The position numbers were made by a program, and so were the translations under genes. DNA of 55,937 bases. Origin: SAR202 cluster bacterium. Its GTDB lineage: Bacteria > Chloroflexota > Dehalococcoidia > Lucifugimonadales > UBA1123. The stretch is taken from assembly GCA_030752795.1 (NCBI GenBank), contig JASMDM010000009.1:1-55937 (forward strand), in the 5' to 3' direction. Below the pieces are notes generated by a model that was not told where the DNA came from, did no database searches, and worked only from the letters and a program-made list of their open reading frames with translations. Shown piece after piece: positions 1 to 7,776 of the stretch (its first letter is position 1; each line of letters opens with the position of its first letter).

Positions 1-59
1 GCGGGTCTGGGATCGGGCTTGCGAGGAGACTAACCGGCTGTGGTGAACATCGACGGCGG
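1..59. repeat. 59-bp exact direct repeat, copy 1 (partner 945-1003)
   Basis: Bases 1-59 are identical to 945-1003 and diverge at base 60. Copy 2 contains the ribosome-binding site and first codons of the phosphotransferase gene; copy 1 is joined to the middle of an SDR gene. The repeat begins exactly at the window edge, so it may be longer or may be an assembly overlap. Confidence 0.9.
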
Positions 60-300
60 CACCCACGAGCCCCCGCACCTGTTCCGCATCGGTGACGTCG
101 GCGGCGACGAAGATGGCCTCGCCACCGTCGGCACGAATCTCGTCGACCACAGCGTTGCCGTTCGCAACGTTGGTGCCGTTGACCACCACCTTGCAGCCCT
201 CGGTCGCGAGGCCCACCGCCACTCCTTTACCAATGCCTCCGGTAGAGCCGGTGACCAGCGCCACCTTCCCGGCGAGTTCGGGGTATGTGTTGTTTTTCAT
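1..300 (-). CDS. Short-chain dehydrogenase/reductase, N-terminal part, cut at window edge
   Basis: An open frame starts at the ATG whose first base is 300 and runs off the left edge with no stop. The first ~80 residues are a clear Rossmann SDR start: a KVALVTGSTGGIGKG nucleotide-binding motif (GxxxGxG) near residue 12, VVVNGT after beta-2, and AADVTDAEQV where the acidic residue that contacts the adenine normally sits. Such enzymes are about 250-residue NAD(P)-dependent oxidoreductases; the substrate cannot be told. After about residue 84 the translation stops looking like an SDR (no NNAG motif appears), exactly where the DNA becomes identical to 945-1003. I therefore think only bases ~41-300 are SDR and the last part is foreign or a chimeric join. 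SD sequence is weak. Confidence 0.75.
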   Translation of the reverse strand, partial: MKNNTYPELAGKVALVTGSTGGIGKGVAVGLATEGCKVVVNGTNVANGNAVVDEIRADGGEAIFVAADVTDAEQVRGLVGAAVDVHHSRLVSSQARSQTR

Positions 301-417
301 CGGGGACCACTGTAACCGAGGTGGCCGCGCGGCAAAAGACCGCTGTGACCGGCCAAATGCCGGGAGGGTTGAACGGGAGGGTTAGAGAGAGTGAGTGACT
401 CCCCGCACTATTGTTCA

Positions 418-594
418 AGGATTCACACCTGATGTGCATTGAGGTCACTTCTGACTGCGGCACATCTGAATAATGCTCTAAGAACTTCCTAGCATCAGTG
501 GTGTAGTGCTTTATGGTGTTTGGCCTAAGACCAGACACCTCCAAAGCAAGCTGAAATCCATGAAACAGTTCTGAGTAACCATCCGCTCTAAACA
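418..594 (-). pseudogene. Tyrosine recombinase remnant (N-terminal SAM-like core-binding domain)
   Basis: Reading the minus strand from about 594, the translation contains ELFHGFQLALEVSGLRPNTI followed by KHYTTDARKFLEHYSD and EVTSMHIR. This is the pattern of the helical DNA-binding N-terminal domain of phage-type integrases (a long first helix, then L-x-P-x-T-I-x-x-Y and F-L). The catalytic Arg/His/Tyr domain is absent; after HIR the reading frame carries no recognisable sequence and runs into other material. The remnant sits directly downstream of tRNA-Asn, the usual attachment site for such enzymes, and its candidate start overlaps the tRNA terminator. The rest of 301-659 holds nothing else I can recognise. 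Domain assignment rests on pattern only. Confidence 0.4.
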
Positions 595-620
595 AGAAAA
601 CCCCTCCTTTTTGGGAGGGG
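594..620 (-). terminator. Intrinsic terminator downstream of tRNA-Asn
   Basis: On the minus strand a 7-bp GC stem (CCCCTCC / GGAGGGG, 601-607 with 614-620) closes a six-base A-rich loop and is followed by TTTTCTTGTTT. It lies about 40 bases after the 3' end of the tRNA, so it fits as its terminator. Confidence 0.75.
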
Positions 621-659
621 CAGAGGAAAACATCCCATAGCCAATCTAGCTTGAATTTG

Positions 660-734
660 GCTCCGCAGGTAGGATTCGAACCTACGACCGATCGGTTAAC
701 AGCCGATTGCTCTACCACTGAGCTACTGCGGAGC
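660..734 (-). tRNA. tRNA-Asn(GTT)
   Basis: The reverse complement of 660-734 folds as a full cloverleaf: 7-bp acceptor stem (GCTCCGC / GCGGAGC), D arm with AGCTCAGTGGTAGAGC, anticodon stem ATCGG/CCGAT with loop CTGTTAA (anticodon GTT, Asn) and T arm with GGTTCGAATCC. It is 75 bases long; the terminal CCA is not encoded. An intrinsic terminator and an integrase remnant follow on the same strand. Confidence 0.97.
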
Positions 735-944
735 GATGACAGACGGGGAGCCTGTCGAGAATCGGGTCGCCTTTACATGGTAAGCGACCACTCGCATATC
801 ATAGCATCCAACCCGCACAGGCTCAACATCGGCATGCCCCACAGGTCAACCAGCTTTGCAACCAATCAACGAAGCTCTACACTGATCGGAGGCACATTAC
901 CCAGGCTTCTTGCGAATCCGCCAATACGGTTTCGAACGTCCCCG

Positions 945-1003
945 GCGGGTCTGGGATCGGGCTTGCGAGGAGACTAACCGGCTGTGGTGAACATCGACGG
1001 CGG
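945..1003. repeat. 59-bp exact direct repeat, copy 2 (partner 1-59)
   Basis: Identical to bases 1-59. This copy spans the GAGGAG ribosome-binding site (967-972) and the start of the phosphotransferase gene, so it is the copy in natural context. Confidence 0.9.
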
Positions 1004-1967
1004 GGCGGGACCCGATGACTCCGATTTGAGAGTTCTTTCTCGATCCACCATTGATCGGCTGCTGGGTTTGCTTGTGCCGGGCAGTTCGTTGAGCTCGGTT
1101 AGCCTCATGAAAGGCGGGTTCACCAACTTCACGCACCTCGTCGACGCTACCGCGCCGACCGGGGAGTTCATGCGACTGGTCGTGCGGTGGTACAGTGACC
1201 TCTACCAAGATCCCGCTGAAAAGGCTCGAGTGGAATACGGCGCGCTCCGCCTCCTCGACGCCAACGACGTCCCTGTCGCAACGGCGATGTACCTTGATGA
1301 GGCAGGTGCAGTCTTGGGTTCGCCCGGCATTGTGACGTCGTTTTTGCCTGGCCGCCTTGTTGTGTCTCCGCGGTCGCAGCAGGGTTGGGCCGCAGGGCTG
1401 GCGAACACGCTGGCGCGTATACATTCGATTGGCTGCGATGAACCGACAAGAGATGTGTTGTTCGACGCCGAACCGGTCGTCACGTACTTTTTGGATTGGG
1501 ACGGGTTTCCGGAAAAGCTGGCGTCGCATCTGGACGGCTCGGCGGTCTGGGACGTAATTCAGTCTCTCAAAAAGTCCGCTCGCCAAGTCCTGCACGGTTT
1601 GGTTCACACCGACTTTTGGATGGGCAACGTTCTGTGGAGCCGGAACGAAATCTCGGGGATCATCGACTGGGAGACAGCTGCCTACGGCGATCCCGCCATA
1701 GACGTGGCGTATTGTCGGATGGACATGTGCATGGTCGGTCAGTTCGAGGCAGCGGATTGTTTCCTAATGTCGTACGAGGCCGCGACAGGTCGCCACGTTG
1801 AAAACCTAGAGCTATGGGAGCTGGTTGCGGTCGCCGGGGTCATGCCGGACCCTGCAAGATGGTTGTCTTATTGGCAAGAGGTCGGCGACACCTGGAGCAC
1901 GCCTGAATCGATGCGACGAAACCTCAGCCGGTTTATGACCGATGCGCTACGCCGCGCGGCGCTCTGA
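984..1967 (+). CDS. Phosphotransferase family protein (APH/choline-kinase fold)
   Basis: This 327-residue protein has the Brenner motif of the aminoglycoside/choline kinase-like fold: VHTDFWMGN (HxDxxxxN, catalytic Asp about residue 210, Asn about 215), then IIDWE (about 226-229, the metal-binding DFG equivalent). The N-terminal half has the small-molecule kinase lobe pattern, including MKGGFTNFTHLV as the nucleotide loop. Family members phosphorylate small alcohols or drugs; the substrate is not predictable. Start is GTG at 984 (or GTG at 987) because GAGGAG lies 11 bases upstream. The region 735-983 before it holds no gene that I see. It stands alone, followed by a methyltransferase after about 120 bases. 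Confidence 0.85.
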   Translation: MVNIDGGAGPDDSDLRVLSRSTIDRLLGLLVPGSSLSSVSLMKGGFTNFTHLVDATAPTGEFMRLVVRWYSDLYQDPAEKARVEYGALRLLDANDVPVATAMYLDEAGAVLGSPGIVTSFLPGRLVVSPRSQQGWAAGLANTLARIHSIGCDEPTRDVLFDAEPVVTYFLDWDGFPEKLASHLDGSAVWDVIQSLKKSARQVLHGLVHTDFWMGNVLWSRNEISGIIDWETAAYGDPAIDVAYCRMDMCMVGQFEAADCFLMSYEAATGRHVENLELWELVAVAGVMPDPARWLSYWQEVGDTWSTPESMRRNLSRFMTDALRRAAL

Positions 1968-2086
1968 TGTCGAAAGTCCGCTGACGACAGCCTGTATCTA
2001 GCCAAACACGCGGCGTGTGCCGCCGAATGCCAATCCACGCAGGGAACCAGCCGGTTGAAGATTCATCGTTGTGGAAAAGGAGAGCT

Positions 2087-2935
2087 ATGGGAAACGGGTA
2101 TGACGATCCATTCGAAGGACGCTTAGACGGGGAAGGTCGTCCGGTCTACGGATACGATTCACCCGCGGTCCAAGAGACGTACGTGTCACGAGAGGCGGAA
2201 CGCATCGCAGGATTCCTGTTGCCGCATCTGCGGCCAGGGATGACTTTGCTCGATTGCGGCTGCGGACCCGGCGCCATAACGGCGGGTCTCGCCGATGCCG
2301 TGGCCCCCGGTCGGGTCACGGGCGTCGATCTGGAGCCGGGTATGATCGCGAAGGCAAAGGAGCTTTCCAGAGATCGAGAGGTTGAAAACGTCGAGTTCCG
2401 GACGGCTGACATCGCCGACCTGCCGTTCCTCGACGCTTCCTTCGACGTTGTCTTCACCAGCGCCGTTCTGGAGCATCTTGCGGAGCCTGTGCAGGCGCTC
2501 GAGATGATTCATAGTAAGGTGAAGCCCGGAGGTCTCGTGGCGGCGATATGCACCGACTGGGGCGATCCTTTGATCTCACCGGCAAACGCCGCGGTACGGC
2601 AGTTTTTCGACCTATTCGAAAGAGGGTTCAATCGTCAGGGAGGGTCTCTCAATCGTGGAAGACATCTTCGAGGCATGATGCGTCAAGCGGGATTCGACGT
2701 CATCGAGTTCTCGGCGGCATACGGGAATTCGTCGACTCCCGAGACAGTCCAAGCATCTGTGGGCTCATACATCGAGTGGATGGAGAATCTACCCTTGTTC
2801 GAACAAAGCATCGAACTGGGCTGGACCGATGGTGCCTCCCTTGACGGCATCAAAGAAGGGATGAGGCATTGGGCGGCTCACCCTGACGCATTTCTTGCGG
2901 TAGGCCGATGCGAGGCCATCGGCCGGAAGGAATAG
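2087..2935 (+). CDS. Class I SAM-dependent methyltransferase
   Basis: The 282-residue product carries methyltransferase motif I (LLDCGCGPG, about residues 54-62), the acidic end of beta-2 (VTGVDLEPGM), motif post-I (FRTADIADLPF) and FTSAVLEHL as motif II/III, giving a soluble Rossmann-fold enzyme that moves a methyl group from S-adenosylmethionine. The acceptor is unknown; the layout resembles the UbiE/Methyltransf_11 class. ATG at 2087 was chosen over an upstream in-frame start because AAAAGGAG lies just 5-6 bases before it. It faces a second, broken methyltransferase on the other strand (3055-3849). Confidence 0.88.
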   Translation: MGNGYDDPFEGRLDGEGRPVYGYDSPAVQETYVSREAERIAGFLLPHLRPGMTLLDCGCGPGAITAGLADAVAPGRVTGVDLEPGMIAKAKELSRDREVENVEFRTADIADLPFLDASFDVVFTSAVLEHLAEPVQALEMIHSKVKPGGLVAAICTDWGDPLISPANAAVRQFFDLFERGFNRQGGSLNRGRHLRGMMRQAGFDVIEFSAAYGNSSTPETVQASVGSYIEWMENLPLFEQSIELGWTDGASLDGIKEGMRHWAAHPDAFLAVGRCEAIGRKE

Positions 2936-3054
2936 CGAGAAGGGAATCGACCGGGCGCCTGCAGAGCCGAGTTGCGTTTGCACTCGGTCCCGCCGGATCC
3001 GGGAGAAGGGCTTGGTGATATTCCGGCTGTGCCTGTGTGGGACCGCCGTCGGCG

Positions 3055-3849
3055 TCAAACGTTCCACGAGAGGAACGACTGGCGGACCTGGGCGGCTCCA
3101 CGAACCGTCACGCCGTCGGGCGTTTCGACCAGAAGTTCGTCAAGCGACGCCCGAAGGCGGCGATCCTGCGCCGTTTCAGGTTGCGCGTCGAGCAGGCGCC
3201 TGAGAACTCGCAGACCTCGACCTCGGTCAGCGACGGTCTCAGGGGCGCCTGGTTCGGACATATCGACGTCGGGGTAGATGTCCATGTCCCACATTACATC
3301 AAGCAAGTCCGAAACTCAGGTCATCTCCACGAGTTCTTCACCGTGGACCGTGTCCCAGAACGGCGCCACGACCAAATCGGGCGCCTGCATGTGCTCGAGA
3401 ACGAGCACGCGCCGCCCCGCGCGTGATGCTAACTTACGAACGATCGGCTCGGTTTCGACGATCTCGTGCAGGACGAACGCGGACAACACGATGTCGTGCG
3501 TGTTCAGATTGGCGTACTCCCACGATCCTTGGATGACGCTCAGATTGGCGATTCCAATCTCTCTCGCCCCTTCTCCAAGCCATCGGGCCATGGCTTCTGA
3601 AGGCTCGACCACCGTTGCCTGCTGGCACGAGAGAGCCAGCGGGAGTTTGAATCTTCCGGCCCCTCCCGCTACGTCCAGCAACGTTGAGCCTGAGGTCACC
3701 TCACGACGAAGTCGATTCAGAAACGGGTCGTCGGTTCGGTGCGGGTTCGACTTGAAGTGCGATTCGAACGGCTCCCAATAATCGGCAGACGCCCCGAGAC
3801 GATTGACGTTCGCTCGTCGTGGCGTAGTCGATGGTTGGGGCCATGGCAC
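3055..3849 (-). pseudogene. Class I methyltransferase broken by an in-frame TGA
   Basis: The first part ends at a TGA (3316-3318) after HGEELVEMT; the next 83 codons in exactly the same frame (3306-3055) continue as a plausible C-terminus, MLDVMWDMDIYPDVDM and, near the end, a LLVETPDG stretch. Motif I is STLLDVAGGAGRFKL and FVLHEI follows, so this is a SAM-dependent methyltransferase of about 260 residues interrupted by one stop codon. A change such as CGA to TGA would explain it. The 5' end is also uncertain: GTG at 3849 keeps this frame, but the best-placed ATG (3844, with AGGA upstream) lies in another frame, which may mean a second lesion. It probably no longer makes full-length enzyme unless the stop is read through. 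Confidence 0.7.
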
Positions 3850-3920
3850 GTCCTATCTTTGGCGCTCGCAATCCGTCGGGTTGACGGACGACCGAAGGGC
3901 GGCACGCCGTTCGACGGTCT

Positions 3921-5240
3921 CTACGCCCCTTCGACCGCGACCTTGGCGTCGGCCGGCGCCGCCTGACGGCTCGGCACTTTAGCGATCAGCATGAGCAGGC
4001 CGCCGGTTATCCAAGCGAAAGCGAAGAACGTGATCGGGAAATCGTAGCTCGATTGTTCAGACCAGGTCCACCCGGCGAATATTGGTCCGAATGCGCCGAT
4101 AATGTTGCCTGCCGGCGTCACGAAACCCCGAATCGCGCCCATGTGCTTCCGCCCGAAGTACGTCGCCCACGCTACATTCAGGGTGAGCGTAAATCCACCC
4201 ATCATGAGTCCGAAGAAGACCGCGTACGCGACCAGCATCCAGACGCTTTGCGCCACGACAAGCAGTATCAACGACGACCCGGTGGTCGTCAGGCAAACAG
4301 CAGTTACCCACCGGACGTGATATCGCTCGGTTAGGAACCCCCAAGGGAGCTTCGAAACCACTGCAAAGAACGCCATCATGGTCGCGATGGTTGTCGCTAT
4401 GCCAATTTCGAAGCCTTTGTCCTGCATGTACGCGACTTGATGGAACATCACCGGCATCAACGAAAGATGTGTCAGCGCTTGAACGATCATGAGCACCCAA
4501 AGCGAACGGGTCCTCATCGCTTCGTTCAGGGTTAGGGACACTTCCATGCTGGCATGCGTGGGGCCTTCAGAAGTCCCATCGGCCGGATCGGGGTCTCCGT
4601 CCGGCATCATCCCCGCGTCCTCCGGACTTCGGCGCATTAGCAACGCGGCCAACGGCGCCAGCGCCAGCATCAACACCAGCCCCAGGACGATCCACGCGGT
4701 GCGCCAGTCGTACTGGCTTACGACCCAGCCCGACAGGGGCGCGATCACCACGCCGCCTGTCGAGATTCCCATCGCGCCCACGGCCATGGCTCGTCCGCGC
4801 ATTCGGATGAACCACTTCGATATCACTGACGGACCGATCAACATCCCGCCCATGGCGTGGGTGGCCAACCCAAAGAACACGCCCTGGATGATATAGAACT
4901 CCCAGAGGGTGTTCACGCGTGAAGTGAACATCAGTGCGACGCCCGCGATGATGCTTCCGATCACAATCATGGCGCGTGGACCGTGCTTTCGGTCCACCAA
5001 CATTCCTAAAAAAGGAACAACCGGCAGCAGAGCCAGCCGGAATAAGGCAATGCCAGAAAATTGGGTGCGCGAGATGCCGAGCTCTTCGCCCATGGGAACG
5101 ACAAAGAAGCCCATGCCATAGCCGCTGATGCCAGCAGTGATCATGCTGGTCGTGAAGGTGACGAGTACGACGGCCCATCCGTAGAAGACCCACCGGCTGA
5201 CGAACCGTTCGACCACGCGGTCGATGGTTGCTATGAACAT
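3921..5240 (-). CDS. MFS transporter, monocarboxylate/oxalate-formate antiporter type
   Basis: A 439-residue integral membrane protein with about 12 hydrophobic segments, arranged six plus six around a hydrophilic loop near residues 205-235. Major facilitator signatures are visible: GMLVDRKHGPRAM (loop 2-3), RGRAMAVGAMGISTGGVV in the fourth/fifth helices, and FGRKHMGAIRGFV in the second half. The closest pattern is the group of MFS proteins moving small organic acids; the substrate is inference. Start ATG at 5240 fits the first helix (WVFYGWAVVLVTFTTSM). The bases between it and the anti-sigma gene (5241-5470) show no gene. Confidence 0.88.
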   Translation of the reverse strand: MFIATIDRVVERFVSRWVFYGWAVVLVTFTTSMITAGISGYGMGFFVVPMGEELGISRTQFSGIALFRLALLPVVPFLGMLVDRKHGPRAMIVIGSIIAGVALMFTSRVNTLWEFYIIQGVFFGLATHAMGGMLIGPSVISKWFIRMRGRAMAVGAMGISTGGVVIAPLSGWVVSQYDWRTAWIVLGLVLMLALAPLAALLMRRSPEDAGMMPDGDPDPADGTSEGPTHASMEVSLTLNEAMRTRSLWVLMIVQALTHLSLMPVMFHQVAYMQDKGFEIGIATTIATMMAFFAVVSKLPWGFLTERYHVRWVTAVCLTTTGSSLILLVVAQSVWMLVAYAVFFGLMMGGFTLTLNVAWATYFGRKHMGAIRGFVTPAGNIIGAFGPIFAGWTWSEQSSYDFPITFFAFAWITGGLLMLIAKVPSRQAAPADAKVAVEGA

Positions 5241-5470
5241 TCTGCGGCTACTCGCTTGGAGGCGCCGGATCGACGTTGCGGGACCAGCGCAAGATGCGCA
5301 GTAGTCTATGCCGCGGGCGAGGGTGAGTCAATACGAGGGCGGCCGCCGCCGATGTTAACTGGCAGCTAACGGGCGCGCGAATTCGGCGTCAGAAACCGAG
5401 GTTGGAAGTTCGAAGCGGGCTCTGACCCATAGGTAGTCGGGTCAAACAACAGGGTCGGGCGTCGTGCGAC

Positions 5471-5758
5471 TTAGGTCGAGCGTTCTTTCTCGATCTGTTC
5501 ACGCAGCCGCTGCTCGAATCCGGAGGGAGCACGTTGCTTGGGCGAGGATCGGAGCAAGCCAATCGTGGCCCGCAACGTGTTGATGAACGAGGAACACGGC
5601 GCACACCATTCGGTATGATTGACTATCTGCTGGCGCGTGCGAGCGTCCAAATCATCATCCAAAAAATCGGACGACAGATTCTGGACATCGTCACAATCGG
5701 GATCGCTGCCCCCGCGCTTGAATATGTTGAAGAATCGTGCCGCTTTTTGCGTTCCCTT
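5471..5758 (-). pseudogene. Zinc-finger anti-sigma factor (zf-HC2), start codon not found
   Basis: The minus-strand frame reads CDDVQNLSSDFLDDDLDA, then VNHTEWCAPCSSFINTL and LLRSSP, ending at 5471. The Cys, His-x3-Cys-x2-Cys arrangement and the spacing are those of the zf-HC2 domain in anti-sigma factors that hold ECF sigma factors at the membrane or in the cytoplasm. The homologous sequence clearly starts upstream of the first possible start codon (TTG at 5662), at about 5740-5758 (ARFFNIFKRGGSDPD), where no ATG, GTG or TTG exists in frame. Either a start codon was lost or a rare start is used. No membrane helix is encoded. It is divergent from, not downstream of, the damaged sigma factor gene at 5960. 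Confidence 0.6.
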
Positions 5759-5959
5759 TACTGGCCGCAGGTCATGATCATAGGTTAATGTACGTCATGA
5801 ACAGGCGTCGGTCAACAGTACTTTCGAGGACTTTCGCTTTTCCATTGCCTTGGTTACAATTGGACGCACTTGGATGTCCGGAGGGTTCACCTCTCGTCCA
5901 CGAATACGAAATGCACCAACCGATTACAGATTAGGATGCATTTCGACCTCGGTAGATTC

Positions 5960-6506
5960 ATGACAGAACAGAACGACACTTCAGAAAACGCGGTCATGAC
6001 GTTCGACGAAATCGTCGAGCATTACTCGGATTTCGTCTACAACGTGGCGTTCCGCACGATGGGCAAACCCGAGGACGCAGAAGGACGCTGCACAGGACGC
6101 TTTCCTGTCTACCTACAGGGCATTCGAGCGTTTCAGAGGCGAGTCTCGCGTAACCACCTGGCTCTATTGGATCACCGTCAATGCCGCGCTGATGAAGCTC
6201 CGCAAGGAGAAGAAAGCCCGGACGCTAACCCGAACGGGACTCGAAGACGTGGACCTGGCCGATTGGAGCGATGTTCCGGACCGGTTCGCCTCCAACTCCG
6301 AGCTCAGTCAGAAGCTGATGGACGGCATCGCGTTGCTCCCTGACGATCTCAAAGCCGCCGTGGTTCTGCGAGACGTCGAAGAACTGTCGAACGCGGAGGC
6401 GTCCGAGATACTCGACATTTCCGTTGCGTCGCTGAAATCCAGACCCCATCGAGGCCGCGTGCTTCTGCGCAAACACCTCGACGACTTCCTCAAGGTCAAG
6501 AGCTAG
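5960..6506 (+). pseudogene. ECF-type RNA polymerase sigma factor, frameshifted
   Basis: ATG at 5960 opens a sigma-70 region 2 (FDEIVEHYSDFVYNVAFRTM), but the frame changes at about 6081, where one extra G in GCAGAAGGACGC breaks the usual DAEDAAQDAF segment. The other frame then continues with FLSTYRAFERFRGES, TTWLYWITVNAALMKLRK (end of region 2) and region 4: LPDDLKAAVVLRDVEELSNA, EASEILDISVASLKSR and HRGRVLLRKHL. With the extra base removed this would be an intact protein of about 181 residues. As written it yields only a short N-terminal peptide. Either a genuine frameshift mutation or a single-base sequence error; its probable anti-sigma partner on the other strand is also damaged, which favours real decay. 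Confidence 0.75.
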
Positions 6507-6523
6507 CCGAACGGCGAGCTACA

Positions 6524-6745
6524 ATGAAAGAACTCCCGCTCATCTTCCCCGTGTCGTTTCTCGTGATTTTGATCGCGATCTTCTTCACGGCCGCCTACGC
6601 CATTTCCGAGGATGCACTGTCCGGCGCGACGCCCGCGTACGCATCGGCGCACGAGGCGCCCGTGGCCACCGGCAACTCCGACGACAAGACGGCTGAGAAC
6701 GACTGGTACCAACAAGCCGCCATCTTCGTCTGCCCGCTGCACTAG
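6524..6745 (+). CDS. Small single-pass membrane protein, unknown function
   Basis: A 73-residue product starting MKELPLIF, with one hydrophobic segment (about residues 7-27) that could be a signal anchor or an uncleaved signal peptide, a Ser/Ala/Asp-rich middle and a C-terminus ending YQQAAIFVCPLH with a single Cys. It begins 17 bases after the sigma factor stop on the same strand, so it was probably co-transcribed with it. I do not recognise the family. It may be an extracytoplasmic partner of the sigma/anti-sigma pair, but that is only positional inference. Confidence 0.5.
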   Translation: MKELPLIFPVSFLVILIAIFFTAAYAISEDALSGATPAYASAHEAPVATGNSDDKTAENDWYQQAAIFVCPLH

Positions 6746-6754
6746 ACTGCGGCC

Positions 6755-7192
6755 GGCCTGGGTCTTTGGCCCGGCGAGGGTGAGATCGGCTTGGTCCTTC
6801 CGGCGGATGGCCCAGAACACCCCTGTGCACGCAACGACCGGTGGCGTGGGCATACTGACCCCGCCTGGGCGCACAATGTACTTGGCCGTGATACGTTGTC
6901 GAATCAAGCAGGCGATGCCCCCACGCCATCCTGAGTCCGCAGACGAAGGATCTGGGGCCTCGCAGGCAACAATGCTTGTTCAGCGACTAGATTCTTCGGC
7001 TGCGGCCTCTGAATGACACATGTTGTCCGGCGTCACTTCTTTCGTTTCTCGCCATTACGACCAGGCCAACATCGCGCTCACTACGACCGGTGTCCTTAGT
7101 CTTTAGGCCCAGCCCGCTCACAGTCGGCTTGGCCGTGAACGGCCAGAGCACCACTGTGCACGCAACGACCGATGGCCTGGGTCTTTAGGCCT
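6755..7192. repeat. Imperfect ~90-bp direct repeat in a gene-free stretch
   Basis: The 460 bases between the small membrane gene and the RidA gene hold no convincing ORF. They carry two related copies of a ~90-bp segment (about 6755-6845 and 7097-7176). Both have a GTCTTT(A/T)GGCCC core, then TCGGCTTGG, then an exact 17-base block TGTGCACGCAACGACCG (6824-6840 and 7155-7171). A third GGCCTGGGTCTTT block follows copy 2 (7174-7192) and can form a small hairpin with AGGCC. Confidence 0.7.
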
Positions 7193-7206
7193 AGCTTGCC
7201 TTATGC

Positions 7207-7620
7207 CTACGGGGCGCCTTGGGCTCGATCCGCCGGGATTACGGCCACTGCCTCGATCTCGATCAGAAAGTCGTCGCGGACCAAGCCCGGAACTTGCACC
7301 AGCGACGACGCGGGGTACGGACGCTCGAAGAACTCGGCTCGCACCTCGTGGACATCCATTAGCGTGGACATGTCGGTGACGAACACCAGAACCTTGACGA
7401 TGTCGGGCATCCTGCCGCCCGCGACATCGAGGGCCGCTTGGATGTTCTCGAGCACTTGGCGGGTTTGGGCTTTGATGTCGCCGACGCCCACCGTCTCGCC
7501 GTCGGCGCCCTGCGCGGTGTGCCCTGAAATGTGCAACACCTTGCCTTCGGGTTGCCATGCCGCGCTCGAAAAGATCCCGAAGGGCTCCGCTCGATCCGGA
7601 ATGTTGAATGCGTGCGCCAT
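7207..7620 (-). CDS. RidA/YjgF/YER057c/UK114 family protein
   Basis: This 137-residue protein matches the RidA family in length and pattern: a VLHISGHTAQGADG beta-strand and loop, DIKAQTRQVLENIQAALDVAG as the long helix, DIVKVLVFVTDMS, and YPASSLVQVPGLV followed by IEIEAVAVIP at the C-terminus. RidA proteins are trimeric deaminases that hydrolyse reactive enamine/imine intermediates; the classic Arg sits in the R/Y-P-A-S/R segment, and here the segment is RPYPASS. ATG at 7620 is preceded by GGAGG at 9-base spacing. The divergent neighbour is an SDR gene starting at 7777. Confidence 0.88.
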   Translation of the reverse strand: MAHAFNIPDRAEPFGIFSSAAWQPEGKVLHISGHTAQGADGETVGVGDIKAQTRQVLENIQAALDVAGGRMPDIVKVLVFVTDMSTLMDVHEVRAEFFERPYPASSLVQVPGLVRDDFLIEIEAVAVIPADRAQGAP

Positions 7621-7776
7621 ATCGTTCTGCCTCCAATGATTGATCCGCGTTCTCGCGTGACGATTATACTTCGACCGGTTCGCGCATTCGTCAGCGGCGA
7701 GCAAGCTCGAACGCGGCTGCTTGCGATTGTGATAAGCTTCGATCTCGGAAATCAGGTTGTGACATCGAGAGGATAC

